From: Sulfitobacter sp. F26204 | GTDB lineage: Bacteria; Pseudomonadota; Alphaproteobacteria; Rhodobacterales; Rhodobacteraceae | Assembly: GCF_026410305.1 (NCBI RefSeq) | Contig: NZ_JAPMLQ010000002.1 | Span: 558,001 to 622,000, forward strand | Length of the DNA: 64,000 nt | Direction: 5' to 3' | Part shown: in pieces, positions 32,304 through 41,192 of the stretch | Layout: each line of letters begins with the position of its first letter | Numbering within the stretch: position 1 is the stretch's first letter | Translations under genes and position numbers: made by a program | Notes under the pieces: model-generated | Seen by the model: the letters and a program-made list of their open reading frames with translations, nothing else | What the model was told of the DNA's origin: nothing | The model's database searches: none

Positions 32304-33668
32304 ATGGCGGATGCTTTCGACTTTGACCTTTTTGTTATCGGCGGCGGATCAGGCGGCGTACGTGCAGCACGGGTCGCGGCGGGAGAATATGGCGTAAAGG
32401 TCGGCTTGGCCGAGGATGACCGATATGGCGGCACCTGTGTGATCCGGGGCTGCGTGCCGAAGAAGTTGATGGTGTTTGCATCGGAATATGCAGGCATGCC
32501 CGCCGAAGCCGCATCCTATGGTTGGGACGTACAGGGGGGGGCGTTCGATTGGAACCGCTTTCGGGGCAAGTTGCAGGCGGAACTGGACCGCCTCGAAGGG
32601 GTGTATCGCAATCTATTGGCGGGGTCGGGGGTCGAGACATTTGATCTGCGGGCGACTGTCAAGGATGCGCATACCGTGGCGCTGGCAGATGGCACAACGA
32701 AGACGGCCAAACATATATTGATCGCGACAGGTGGCTATCCGGTACGGCCGGACATGCAAAATGCCGAGTTGGGGATCGTATCGGATGATATTTTCCATCT
32801 CGAAGAACTGCCCAAATCCATTCTGATCATCGGAGGCGGTTATATCGCTTGCGAATTTGCCTGTATCCTCAATGGTTTGGGTGTTGAGGTGACGCAATAC
32901 TATCGTGGGGCACAGATTTTGCGCGGCTTTGACGACGAGGCACGGGGTCTGGTTTCGGAGAGCATGAGCCAGAGTGGTGTTGACCTGCATCTGGGGACCA
33001 ACATTATTGAATTATCTCAAGGCGAGAATGGCATAAATGTCAAATCCACAAATGGAAACGAGCGTTCTTTTGATCAGGTGATGTTTGCCACCGGGCGCGA
33101 TCCCGCGTCCAGAAACATGGGTCTGGAAGATGTCGGCGTGCGCTTGGGCCGCAAGGGACAGATCGAGGTGAACGAATACAGCCAGACTGAGGTTCCGTCG
33201 ATCTATGCAATTGGCGATGTGACAGATCGCGTGAACTTGACCCCCGTGGCAATACGCGAGGGTATGGCCTTTGTAGAAACCGTCTTTGGCGGTAGGCCGA
33301 CTCCGGTGGATCATGACCTGATCGCCAGCGCGGTGTTTACGCAACCGGAGATGGGCACGGTTGGGCTAAGTGAAGAAGAGGCCAGCGAGAAAGAAGAGGT
33401 CGAAATCTATGCAACCTCGTTCAAGCCGATGCAGACATCGTTTGCGGAAAAGCCGGACCGGGTCCTGATGAAACTGGTCGTATCCAAGGCGACGCGCAAG
33501 GTTCTGGGTTGTCACATCGTCGCACCCAATGCGGGTGAATTGATCCAGATGGTTGGTATCGCGGTCAAGGCGGGTCTGACGAAAGAACAGTTCGATGCGA
33601 CATGTGCTGTGCATCCAACCATGTCCGAAGAACTGGTAACCATGCGCAAATCAGTGCGAAGCGCTTGA
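32304..33668 (+). CDS. gor: Glutathione-disulfide reductase
   Basis: A 454-residue flavoprotein using NADPH to reduce glutathione disulfide. The FAD motif Gly-Gly-Gly-Ser-Gly-Gly-Val-Arg (13-20), the redox pair in Gly-Gly-Thr-Cys45-Val-Ile-Arg-Gly-Cys50, the NAD(P)H motif Gly-Gly-Gly-Tyr-Ile-Ala-Cys-Glu, and the C-terminal His-Pro-Thr-Met-Ser-Glu-Glu dimer/active-site motif are present. AAGGA precedes ATG 32304. Related disulfide reductases are excluded mainly by this motif set and length. Confidence 0.94.
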   Translation: MADAFDFDLFVIGGGSGGVRAARVAAGEYGVKVGLAEDDRYGGTCVIRGCVPKKLMVFASEYAGMPAEAASYGWDVQGGAFDWNRFRGKLQAELDRLEGVYRNLLAGSGVETFDLRATVKDAHTVALADGTTKTAKHILIATGGYPVRPDMQNAELGIVSDDIFHLEELPKSILIIGGGYIACEFACILNGLGVEVTQYYRGAQILRGFDDEARGLVSESMSQSGVDLHLGTNIIELSQGENGINVKSTNGNERSFDQVMFATGRDPASRNMGLEDVGVRLGRKGQIEVNEYSQTEVPSIYAIGDVTDRVNLTPVAIREGMAFVETVFGGRPTPVDHDLIASAVFTQPEMGTVGLSEEEASEKEEVEIYATSFKPMQTSFAEKPDRVLMKLVVSKATRKVLGCHIVAPNAGELIQMVGIAVKAGLTKEQFDATCAVHPTMSEELVTMRKSVRSA

Positions 33669-33755
33669 TTTTGGCAGGTCTGTGCACACATGGCGTTGTA
33701 GAGATTTAAGAACGAATGCCGCAAACTGACGGCATCAAGAGGGGAACAAGACAAG

Positions 33756-34973
33756 ATGGCTGGTAACAATGGCGGCCCGTGGGGCGGCGGTGGCGGTGGA
33801 CGGGATGATAACCCCGGCGAGCGCGGAAACAAAAATGGCGGTGGGCATAATGGCGGCGGCGGGCGTGGCCCCGGTGATCAAAAGCCGCAGATTCCCGAAA
33901 TCGACGAACTGGTCAAAAAGGGCCAGGAACAGCTTCGTGTCCTGATGGGCGGCGGCGGTGGTGGTGGACGCAACAATGGCACCGGCGGTGCAGGCGGCGG
34001 CGGTCCGGTGCTGACACGCGGCACGATCGGTGTAGGCCTGCTGGCGGCTGTGATCGCTTGGGGGGTTGCCAGTTTCTATACGGTGCGCCCGGAACAACAG
34101 TCGATCGAACTCTTTCTGGGGGAATTCAGCCAGGTTGGTACAGAGGGATTGAACTTTGCACCCTGGCCGCTGGTCAAAGCCGAAGTGTTTGACGTGACCA
34201 CCAACCGCACCGAAGAACTGGGTGTTCGGCGTGGATCGGGTGGTAATGACGGGCTGATGCTGACCACGGATGAAAATATCGTCGACATTGATTTTCAGGT
34301 GGTGTGGAACATCAAGAATGCTCAACACTTCAAATTCTCGCTACGCGATCCTGAAGCCTCGGTCAAAGCGATCAGTGAGTCCGCGATGCGCGAAGTCATT
34401 GCCCAATCCGAACTTGCGCCGATTCTCAGCCGGGACCGAGGCGCGGTTGCCGACCAGGTAAAAGAGTTGATCCAGACCACACTGGACAACCGCGAAACCG
34501 GGATCAACATCCTGCGTGTGAACCTCAACAAGGTCGACCCACCGAGCCAGAACGTGATTGTCACCAACACCGACGGCACGACGTCACAAGGCTCGGTTGT
34601 GGATGCCTTTCGTGATGTGCAAGCTGCGGAACAGGAACGCGACCGGGTCGAACGACAGGCGGATGCCTATGCCAACCGTAAAACTGCCGAGGCGCGTGGT
34701 GAATCAGCGCAGCTTCTGGAAGCTGCCGAAGGGTACCGTGCGCGTGTAGTGAACGATGCCGTTGGTGAGGCGAGCCGCTTTGAAGCGGTTTTGACCGAAT
34801 ATTCGGCGGCACCCGAAGTAACCCGCAAACGTTTATATATTGAAACCATGGAAAAGGTACTGGGCGGGGTCGACAAGATCATCCTTGAAAACGGGTCCGA
34901 TGGTTCAGGAGGGCAGGGTGTCGTGCCCTATCTGCCCCTCAATGAACTGCGTCGCAGTGGAGGATCGAACTGA
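33756..34973 (+). CDS. hflK: FtsH protease regulator HflK
   Basis: A 405-residue SPFH/band-7 inner-membrane protein. It has a long Gly/Asn-rich cytosolic N-terminus (about 1-85), one membrane helix (about 88-110), then the band-7 domain (Val-Arg-Pro-Glu-Gln-Gln-Ser-Ile-Glu-Leu, Val-Asp-Ile-Asp-Phe-Gln-Val-Val-Trp) and a coiled-coil with Arg/Glu/Ala. With HflC it forms a large complex that modulates the FtsH protease. The stop overlaps the hflC start by one base. Confidence 0.95.
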   Translation: MAGNNGGPWGGGGGGRDDNPGERGNKNGGGHNGGGGRGPGDQKPQIPEIDELVKKGQEQLRVLMGGGGGGGRNNGTGGAGGGGPVLTRGTIGVGLLAAVIAWGVASFYTVRPEQQSIELFLGEFSQVGTEGLNFAPWPLVKAEVFDVTTNRTEELGVRRGSGGNDGLMLTTDENIVDIDFQVVWNIKNAQHFKFSLRDPEASVKAISESAMREVIAQSELAPILSRDRGAVADQVKELIQTTLDNRETGINILRVNLNKVDPPSQNVIVTNTDGTTSQGSVVDAFRDVQAAEQERDRVERQADAYANRKTAEARGESAQLLEAAEGYRARVVNDAVGEASRFEAVLTEYSAAPEVTRKRLYIETMEKVLGGVDKIILENGSDGSGGQGVVPYLPLNELRRSGGSN

Positions 34974-35872
34974 TGCGTAAGATGGGATTTTTGCTGCCGA
35001 TAGTGGTGGTTGCGATTGTTGCTGTACTCTCTGCTATTTTTGTGGTGGATGAGCGCGAAAAGGCTTTGGTTCTGCGGTTCGGTCAGATCAAGCAAGTGGT
35101 TGTTGATCCTGGCATCGGATTTAAGGTGCCGATCCTGGATGAAATAGTACGCTTTGAGGATCGTATTCTGTCCTTTGAGACGGAACTGATCGAGGTTACC
35201 CCAGCCGATGATCGACGCCTTGAGATTGATGCCTTTGTTCTTTACCGGATTGACGACATTGTACAGTATCGTCAGGCCATTGGTGCCGGTGGGGAACGAC
35301 AGGCGGTCAATGATCTGAGCGGTATCATGGAATCGCAGATCCGTGCGGTTCTGGGCTCGCAAGGGGTGACGTCGAACACCATTCTATCGCCGGAGCGTTC
35401 GGATCTGATGGAGCAAATCCGCGTAAGGTCGGATGCCCGTGCCGATGCGCTTGGGCTTGCGGTTGTGGATGTGCGCCTGCGCCAGACCAACCTGCCGGAA
35501 CAGAACTTTGCCGCAACATTGCAGCGGATGATTGCCGAACGTGACCGTGAAGCGACGGATGAACGCGCCCGTGGCCGGGAAGCCGCACAGCGCGTCATCG
35601 CCCTGGCGGATCGTACCTATGAAGAAATCCTGTCAGAGGCCCGTCGTGATGCCCGCATCATCGAAGGTGAAGCGGATGCCGAGCGCAACAAGATCTTTGC
35701 AGAGGCCTATGGCAAGAATCAGGAGTTCTTTGAATTCTACCGTTCCTTGACCGCCTATGAGGAAGCCCTGAAGGGCAGTAATTCCACAATGGTATTGTCG
35801 CCAAACAGTGAATTCTTCAACTACCTGCGTTCGGATCAGGGCAGCCGCTCTGACGAGGGAGAGCGCAATTGA
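34973..35872 (+). CDS. hflC: FtsH protease regulator HflC
   Basis: A 299-residue partner of HflK. N-terminal membrane helix (about 5-23), band-7 domain with Glu-Lys-Ala-Leu-Val-Leu-Arg-Phe-Gly, Phe-Lys-Val-Pro, and Ser-Phe-Glu-Thr-Glu-Leu-Ile-Glu, then an Arg/Glu-rich coiled-coil (about 185-250). ATG 34973 starts within the TGATG overlap with hflK. The stop overlaps the next gene's TTG start. Confidence 0.95.
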   Translation: MRKMGFLLPIVVVAIVAVLSAIFVVDEREKALVLRFGQIKQVVVDPGIGFKVPILDEIVRFEDRILSFETELIEVTPADDRRLEIDAFVLYRIDDIVQYRQAIGAGGERQAVNDLSGIMESQIRAVLGSQGVTSNTILSPERSDLMEQIRVRSDARADALGLAVVDVRLRQTNLPEQNFAATLQRMIAERDREATDERARGREAAQRVIALADRTYEEILSEARRDARIIEGEADAERNKIFAEAYGKNQEFFEFYRSLTAYEEALKGSNSTMVLSPNSEFFNYLRSDQGSRSDEGERN

Positions 35873-36063
35873 AATTGATCCTGCTGGCCGTCGGGTTGGT
35901 AATGGTTTTCGAGGGGCTGGTCTATGCGCTGGCCCCTTCGTTTTTGGAACGTATGCTGGAAACACTGCGCAAGCTGCCACCGGATGCGGTGCGCCAGATC
36001 GGTGCCCTGATTGTGGTGACGGGTCTGGTCCTGATTTGGGGGGCCTTTCAGATCCGGCCCTGA
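35869..36063 (+). CDS. DUF2065 small membrane protein
   Basis: A 64-residue protein with two hydrophobic helices (about 3-18 and 42-60) and the DUF2065 pattern Glu-Gly-Leu-Val-Tyr-Ala-Leu-Ala-Pro, then Leu-Pro-Pro-Asp-Ala-Val-Arg-Gln-Ile-Gly. It starts with TTG inside the hflC stop overlap. DUF2065 genes are linked to hflKC and degP in many proteobacteria, so a part in membrane protein quality control is likely. Confidence 0.88.
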   Translation: MKLILLAVGLVMVFEGLVYALAPSFLERMLETLRKLPPDAVRQIGALIVVTGLVLIWGAFQIRP

Positions 36064-36097
36064 CCCAAGCATCGCATGGGCGCCACGACATGCTCAA

Positions 36098-36128
36098 GGG
36101 GCTCTGCCCCGTCGATCAAAGATCGACT
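36098..36128 (+). other. Two tandem hairpins after the hfl genes
   Basis: GGGGC-TCT-GCCCC (36098-36110) is followed at once by GTCGATC-AAAA-GATCGAC (36111-36128), both perfect. No T tract follows. They may stabilise the 3' end of the hflKC mRNA or attenuate transcription into degP. The rest of this 252-base gap has no supported gene. Confidence 0.45.
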
Positions 36129-36315
36129 CCCCGCGGTATTTAAGGCCAAAAAGAAGCTTAGACCAGGGCAGACAGTGATCAAAAGAAGGGGGTGCCCTGT
36201 TGAAAACCCCGTGAACGGGTACATCTTTGATATTGCGGCAGGGAGATTGGCGATGCACTCTGTCACCAGCATAATCCGGCCTCAGGCCCCAGAAGAACAA
36301 AGCAGGAGAACAGCC

Positions 36316-37842
36316 ATGCAATCACAGGTCAATGCCGGGCACGGCAATCTGCGGCAGAACATGCCCGTCAAGGCGAAGGTCGGAGCCCAGCGCTTTGTGC
36401 AGAGTACCGTGTTCAAGGCATTCATGCTGGGAATTTTGGCCCTGGCTTTGGTGATGGCGCAGGCGTTGGCGGTCTTTGCCAAACCCGAGAGTCTTGCGCC
36501 GCTCGCCGAGAAAATCAGCCCCTCGGTGGTGAATATCACGACCTCGACAATGGTTGAAGGGCGCACCGGGCCACGCGGGATCGTGCCGGAAGGCTCCCCT
36601 TTTGAGGATTTCTTTCGTGAGTTTCAAGACCGTAACAACGGCGGCGATGGCACGGGGCCACGCCCACGGCGGTCTTCCGCGCTTGGTTCAGGATTCGTGA
36701 TTTCCGAAGACGGTTATGTGGTGACCAACAATCACGTCATCGAAGGGGCGGACGAGATAACGATCGAATTCTTTTCGGGTGAGGAGCTGAAGGCTACGGT
36801 GATCGGTACCGATCCAAATACCGACATTGCATTGTTGAAAGTGGAAGCGAAGTCACCTTTGCCCTTTGTAACCTTTGGTGACAGCAATGCGGCACGTGTC
36901 GGAGACTGGGTGATTGCCATGGGCAACCCGCTGGGGCAGGGTTTTTCGGTTTCGGCAGGCATCGTGTCGGCGCGCAACCGCGCGCTATCGGGCACCTATG
37001 ACGATTACATTCAGACAGATGCGGCCATCAACCGAGGCAATTCCGGAGGGCCGTTGTTCAACATGGATGGGGATGTGATTGGTGTGAACACGGCAATCCT
37101 GTCACCGAATGGCGGGTCGATCGGGATCGGATTCTCGATGGCGTCGAATGTGGTTACGCGTGTGGTGGATCAGTTGAAAGAATTCGGCGAAACGCGGCGC
37201 GGCTGGTTGGGTGTGCGCATTCAGGACGTGACGGAGGATGTGGCTGATGCCATGGGTTTGGCCAAGGCAACCGGCGCATTGATCACAGATGTTCCTGAAG
37301 GGCCGGCGAAAGAGGCCGGACTGGAGACAGGTGATGTGATCATGTCCTTTGACGGCGTTGAGGTTGCGGATACACGTGCCCTGGTAAAACAGGTCGGGAA
37401 CAGCGCGGTTGGTGCCACTGTACGTGTCACCGTGATGCGGGAAGGCAAAAGCCAGACGATAAAGGTAGTGTTGGGCCGTCGCGAGGATGCCGCTGACGCG
37501 GAACCGGAAGCCAGTGATCCCGAAAGCAATACCGCGCCTGAAAGCAAGGATTTGCTGGGCTTGACGCTGTCGCCTTTGACGGATGCGCTGCGTTCCGAAC
37601 TGGGCATTGACGCAGATATGGCCGGATTGGTTGTGACCGGCGTTGACGAAGCATCGGAGGCTTTTGAAAAGGGGCTGCGTGAGGGCGACATCATTACCGA
37701 AGCCGGACAGCAAAAGGTTGCGAGCATTGGCGATCTGGAGGCCCGGGTAGAGTCTGCCAAGGAAGGCGGGCGCAAGTCGCTTCTGTTGCTGGTGCGTCGT
37801 GCCGGGGATCCGAGGTTTGTTGCGTTGACCCTGTCTGATTGA
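36316..37842 (+). CDS. degP: DegP/HtrA-type periplasmic serine protease (Do family)
   Basis: A 508-residue protease-chaperone. A long basic N-terminus is followed by a membrane/signal helix (about 34-54). The catalytic triad is intact: His140 (Thr-Asn-Asn-His-Val-Ile), Asp170 (Asn-Thr-Asp-Ile-Ala-Leu) and Ser243 (Gly-Asn-Ser-Gly-Gly-Pro). Two PDZ domains follow (about 290-380 and 410-505). AGGAG precedes ATG 36316; an in-frame ATG at 36253 has no such site. It degrades or refolds damaged envelope proteins. It follows hflKC-DUF2065, another quality-control set, and ends in a strong terminator. Confidence 0.94.
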   Translation: MQSQVNAGHGNLRQNMPVKAKVGAQRFVQSTVFKAFMLGILALALVMAQALAVFAKPESLAPLAEKISPSVVNITTSTMVEGRTGPRGIVPEGSPFEDFFREFQDRNNGGDGTGPRPRRSSALGSGFVISEDGYVVTNNHVIEGADEITIEFFSGEELKATVIGTDPNTDIALLKVEAKSPLPFVTFGDSNAARVGDWVIAMGNPLGQGFSVSAGIVSARNRALSGTYDDYIQTDAAINRGNSGGPLFNMDGDVIGVNTAILSPNGGSIGIGFSMASNVVTRVVDQLKEFGETRRGWLGVRIQDVTEDVADAMGLAKATGALITDVPEGPAKEAGLETGDVIMSFDGVEVADTRALVKQVGNSAVGATVRVTVMREGKSQTIKVVLGRREDAADAEPEASDPESNTAPESKDLLGLTLSPLTDALRSELGIDADMAGLVVTGVDEASEAFEKGLREGDIITEAGQQKVASIGDLEARVESAKEGGRKSLLLLVRRAGDPRFVALTLSD

Positions 37843-37865
37843 GACCGCTTATCCCAGGGATTACG

Positions 37866-37891
37866 GGGCACCCTTCGGGGTGCCCTTTTTT
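37866..37891 (+). terminator. Rho-independent terminator after degP
   Basis: GGGCACCC-TTCG-GGGTGCCC followed by six T: an ideal stem with a UUCG tetraloop, 23 bases after the stop. Confidence 0.95.
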
Positions 37892-37893
37892 GT

Positions 37894-38457
37894 TTATCCG
37901 GCCGGGACTCGGGGGACAGCGATCAAGCCCAACATGCGGGCTGTGCTTATCGCCAATACTGCGCTGTCCAGGCCTTCGTTGCGTTGCAAGCGTTGTATTG
38001 CACTTCGGGTTTTTGCGTCCAGGCTGCCAGAGATTTTGCCGGTGTAGTTGCCGCGGGCCTGAAGGGCGCGTTGCAGCGACGAGACGAATTCGGGTGTCAG
38101 GACATCGGGACAGGGGGTTTCAAACCAATTGTCGCGACGCGGGGTTACGATGACCTGCCGTTCTTCTGTGCGATATACCGGTAAACTAGCGATGGTGCCG
38201 TCGCTGTTGACTTTGGCGGCTTTGATCTGGACCTGTTCTGTAACGCGTTCGACAACAGCAGGGCTGACGGTCTTGCCCCAGCAGCTGCCTTCGGGTGCAT
38301 CGGCTGGACCGTCGCGCGTGGCCGCCATTACACCTGGTTCGGGCGGTGCGGTCGTTGGATCAGGAGAATCGGCATCGCAGGCACCAAGTCCGAAAACAAC
38401 CACCAGTAACAGCGGAAAACGAGCGGGTTGCGTTTTTAAAGAAAATGCCTGTGTCAT
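37894..38457 (-). CDS. Putative lipoprotein with peptidoglycan-binding domain
   Basis: A 187-residue precursor. The signal Val-Val-Val-Phe-Gly-Leu-Gly-Ala-Cys forms a lipobox (Cys about residue 27), followed by a Pro/Asp-rich linker. The C-terminal part (about 115-185) has the PG_binding_1 layout: Phe-Val-Ser-Ser-Leu-Gln-Arg-Ala-Leu-Gln-Ala-Arg-Gly-Asn-Tyr and Ser-Leu-Asp-Ala-Lys-Thr-Arg-Ser-Ala-Ile-Gln. It probably tethers to cell wall in the periplasm. No enzymatic domain is seen. Its end abuts the degP terminator. Confidence 0.8.
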   Translation of the reverse strand: MTQAFSLKTQPARFPLLLVVVFGLGACDADSPDPTTAPPEPGVMAATRDGPADAPEGSCWGKTVSPAVVERVTEQVQIKAAKVNSDGTIASLPVYRTEERQVIVTPRRDNWFETPCPDVLTPEFVSSLQRALQARGNYTGKISGSLDAKTRSAIQRLQRNEGLDSAVLAISTARMLGLIAVPRVPAG

Positions 38458-38583
38458 GCCCGATGCCTCTGGGTCTGGTTTTGCATTACCCTAGCTGTTT
38501 TGAAAGGCGCTGCCTAGCAGTGCTGAGCCTCAGGCGGTTCTTCGGCATAAAAGGGGCTGGCAGAGCCTTGCCCGCCCCGATAG

Positions 38584-38942
<359 letters not shown>

Positions 38943-38943
<1 letters not shown>

Positions 38944-39692
38944 TGCGATGGCTCGTTGCCTGGCTGATGTGGTGGTCGGCGGGCCCCCTTTTTGCCCAGA
39001 CAATCACAGAGGCCGCATATAACGAACCTACACAACGTTACGCACATGGTGTGCTGGGGGACAATGTCGAATGGGGCAATCTGTCCGTGACAGTGCACCG
39101 TGAAACCGGCAGCAAGGATGGTCTGTTGCGAACCTGGCGGGATCAGACATATCATCTGCGCCAACCGGAGGATCGGGTGTTCGAAGACACCGCCCCGCGT
39201 CTTGTGGATCTGGACGGCGATGACAAGCCTGAGATCATTGTGGTCGAAAGCCATTCTGATTACGGGGCCCGTCTGGCTGTCTATGGGTTGAACGTCGATG
39301 GGATACCTGAATTGCAAGCTTGGACCAGGTTTATCGGACGGAAACACCGCTGGGTTGCCCCTGTTGGGGCGGCTGATTTTAACGGCGATGGCGTGATGGA
39401 GATTGCCTTTGTCGACCGGCCGCATCTGGTCCAGAAGTTAAGGGTCTTTTCCTATGCCAAGGGTGAGGCCGGCGCTTTCGAGGAGCTTGATGCTCTTACA
39501 AACCATCGGATCGGGGATGATTATATCTCGGGTGGCATACGTAAATGTGCAGACAAGCCCGAGATGGTTCTGCTGTCGCCGGATTGGCGGGACCTGGTTC
39601 TGGTCCACTGGCAGGAAGACGGGTTTGTAAAGCAGAGGATCGGCGCAAACAACGGACCTGAAAGCATCGCTGCAGCGCTTGCATGCAGTTAG
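38943..39692 (+). CDS. Exported FG-GAP/VCBS repeat protein
   Basis: A 249-residue precursor with a Trp-rich signal peptide (cut after Leu-Phe-Ala, about 18). Two calcium-loop-like repeats are visible: Asp-Leu-Asp-Gly-Asp-Asp-Lys-Pro-Glu-Ile and Asp-Phe-Asn-Gly-Asp-Gly-Val-Met-Glu-Ile, as in integrin-alpha-type propellers. Likely periplasmic. Function is unknown. The ATG overlaps the ferredoxin stop (TGATG), though a functional link to the ferredoxin is not obvious. Confidence 0.85.
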
Positions 39693-39855
39693 ACGCAGTG
39701 CCCTGAAATCATGGTCTGTCCCATTGTCAGGGGGCACCTGCGCCAAAATCTGATTACGCCGAAACTCGGGTAAATTCAGATCGGTACAGCGCAAATTGCG
39801 GGCGAAGATCATCGGGCTGTAGTGCAGGGAAGATCACTTTCAAACTGCTTTGCGA

Positions 39856-41121
39856 CTAATCTAGCGCGCGCCAACCGATGTCACGCCGACAGAAGCCTTC
39901 GGGCCAATTGATCTGATCGACCATGGCATAGGCGCGGTCTTTTGCCTCCATCAGACTATTTCCCCTTGCCGTGACGTTCAGGACCCGCCCGCCGGTGGCG
40001 ATGAATGTCCCGTCGCTGACAGAAGTGCCCGCATGAAAGGTCATATTCTTGCTGTCTTCAGGAAGGGTGTCTAACCCCCTGATCTCAGAGCCTTTTTGAT
40101 AGGTGCCAGGATAGCCTTTGGCGGCCATGACGACCGTGACCGCATGGTCCTCGGCCCAGTTGACGCGCATGTCTGACAGGCGGCCCTCAGCCGTTGCATG
40201 CATCAGATCAAAAGCCTGGGCACCAAGTCGCATCATCAACACCTGACATTCCGGGTCGCCAAATCGGGCATTGAATTCAACCAGACGTGGTTGCCCGTCC
40301 TTGATCATGAGACCGGCGTAAAGCACACCCTGGTAGGGTGTGCCGCGTTTTGTCATTTCCGCCATGGTCGGCCGAATAATTTCGTTCAGGGCCTTTTGCG
40401 CAATTTCTTCGGTCAGGATGGGTGCAGGCGAATAGGCTCCCATGCCGCCGGTGTTTGGTCCGGTGTCGCCGTCACCTACGCGTTTGTGGTCCTGTGCTGT
40501 GCCGATGGGTAGGATGTTTTCGCCGTCGCATAATACGAAAAACGAGGCTTCCTCGCCTTCCATGAACTCTTCGATCACAACTTCCGCACCTGCGGCTCCG
40601 AAAGCGCCGTCAAACATCTCGTCCACGGCTGCCGAGGCCTCTTCATCGGTCATGGCGATGATCACACCCTTGCCAGCGGCCAGGCCGTCCGCTTTGATCA
40701 CCAGGGGGGCAGGGTGGGTTGTGACATAGGCACAGGCGTCCTCGTGATTTGTGAAATGGGCGTAACCCGCAGTTGGTGCATTGCAGGCGTCGCAGATTTC
40801 CTTTGTAAATGCTTTTGAGGCCTCCAGTTGTGCCGCCGCAGCCGAGGGGCCGAAAACAAGAAAGCCCGCGCCACGCAAGTCGTCTGCAACACCGGCTGCC
40901 AAGGGCGCTTCTGGTCCGACGATGATGAAATCTATGCTGTTTTCCTCACAAAAGGCGATGATTTCTGCGCCGTTCATGATGTCCAGATCCGCGCAATCGG
41001 CGATCTTGGCGATGCCCGCATTGCCCGGTGCAACGATCAGCTTGTCACACTTTGGATTCTGTAAGGTGGCCCAAGCAAGACTGTGCTCGCGTCCGCCGCT
41101 GCCGAGAATTAGGATGTTCAT
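39856..41121 (-). CDS. purD: Phosphoribosylamine-glycine ligase
   Basis: A 421-residue ATP-grasp enzyme making GAR in purine synthesis. The start Met-Asn-Ile-Leu-Ile-Leu-Gly-Ser-Gly-Gly-Arg-Glu-His-Ser-Leu-Ala-Trp, Gly-Pro-Glu-Ala-Pro-Leu-Ala-Ala-Gly, Lys-Ala-Asp-Gly-Leu-Ala-Ala-Gly-Lys-Gly-Val and Asn-Ala-Arg-Phe-Gly-Asp-Pro-Glu-Cys-Gln are the classic PurD blocks. It is divergent from xseA. Confidence 0.97.
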   Translation of the reverse strand: MNILILGSGGREHSLAWATLQNPKCDKLIVAPGNAGIAKIADCADLDIMNGAEIIAFCEENSIDFIIVGPEAPLAAGVADDLRGAGFLVFGPSAAAAQLEASKAFTKEICDACNAPTAGYAHFTNHEDACAYVTTHPAPLVIKADGLAAGKGVIIAMTDEEASAAVDEMFDGAFGAAGAEVVIEEFMEGEEASFFVLCDGENILPIGTAQDHKRVGDGDTGPNTGGMGAYSPAPILTEEIAQKALNEIIRPTMAEMTKRGTPYQGVLYAGLMIKDGQPRLVEFNARFGDPECQVLMMRLGAQAFDLMHATAEGRLSDMRVNWAEDHAVTVVMAAKGYPGTYQKGSEIRGLDTLPEDSKNMTFHAGTSVSDGTFIATGGRVLNVTARGNSLMEAKDRAYAMVDQINWPEGFCRRDIGWRALD

Positions 41122-41192
41122 GCTACAGCGCTCCCTTGGGTTTTGCTGCTGGGCGTTCTAAGCTGTGGCGCGGATAGGGGCAAGGTGACCTG

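Noticed and set aside
36253..36315. Upstream ATG as start for the DegP-type protease
   Set aside because: It lacks a ribosome binding site, whereas AGGAG stands correctly before the ATG at 36316.
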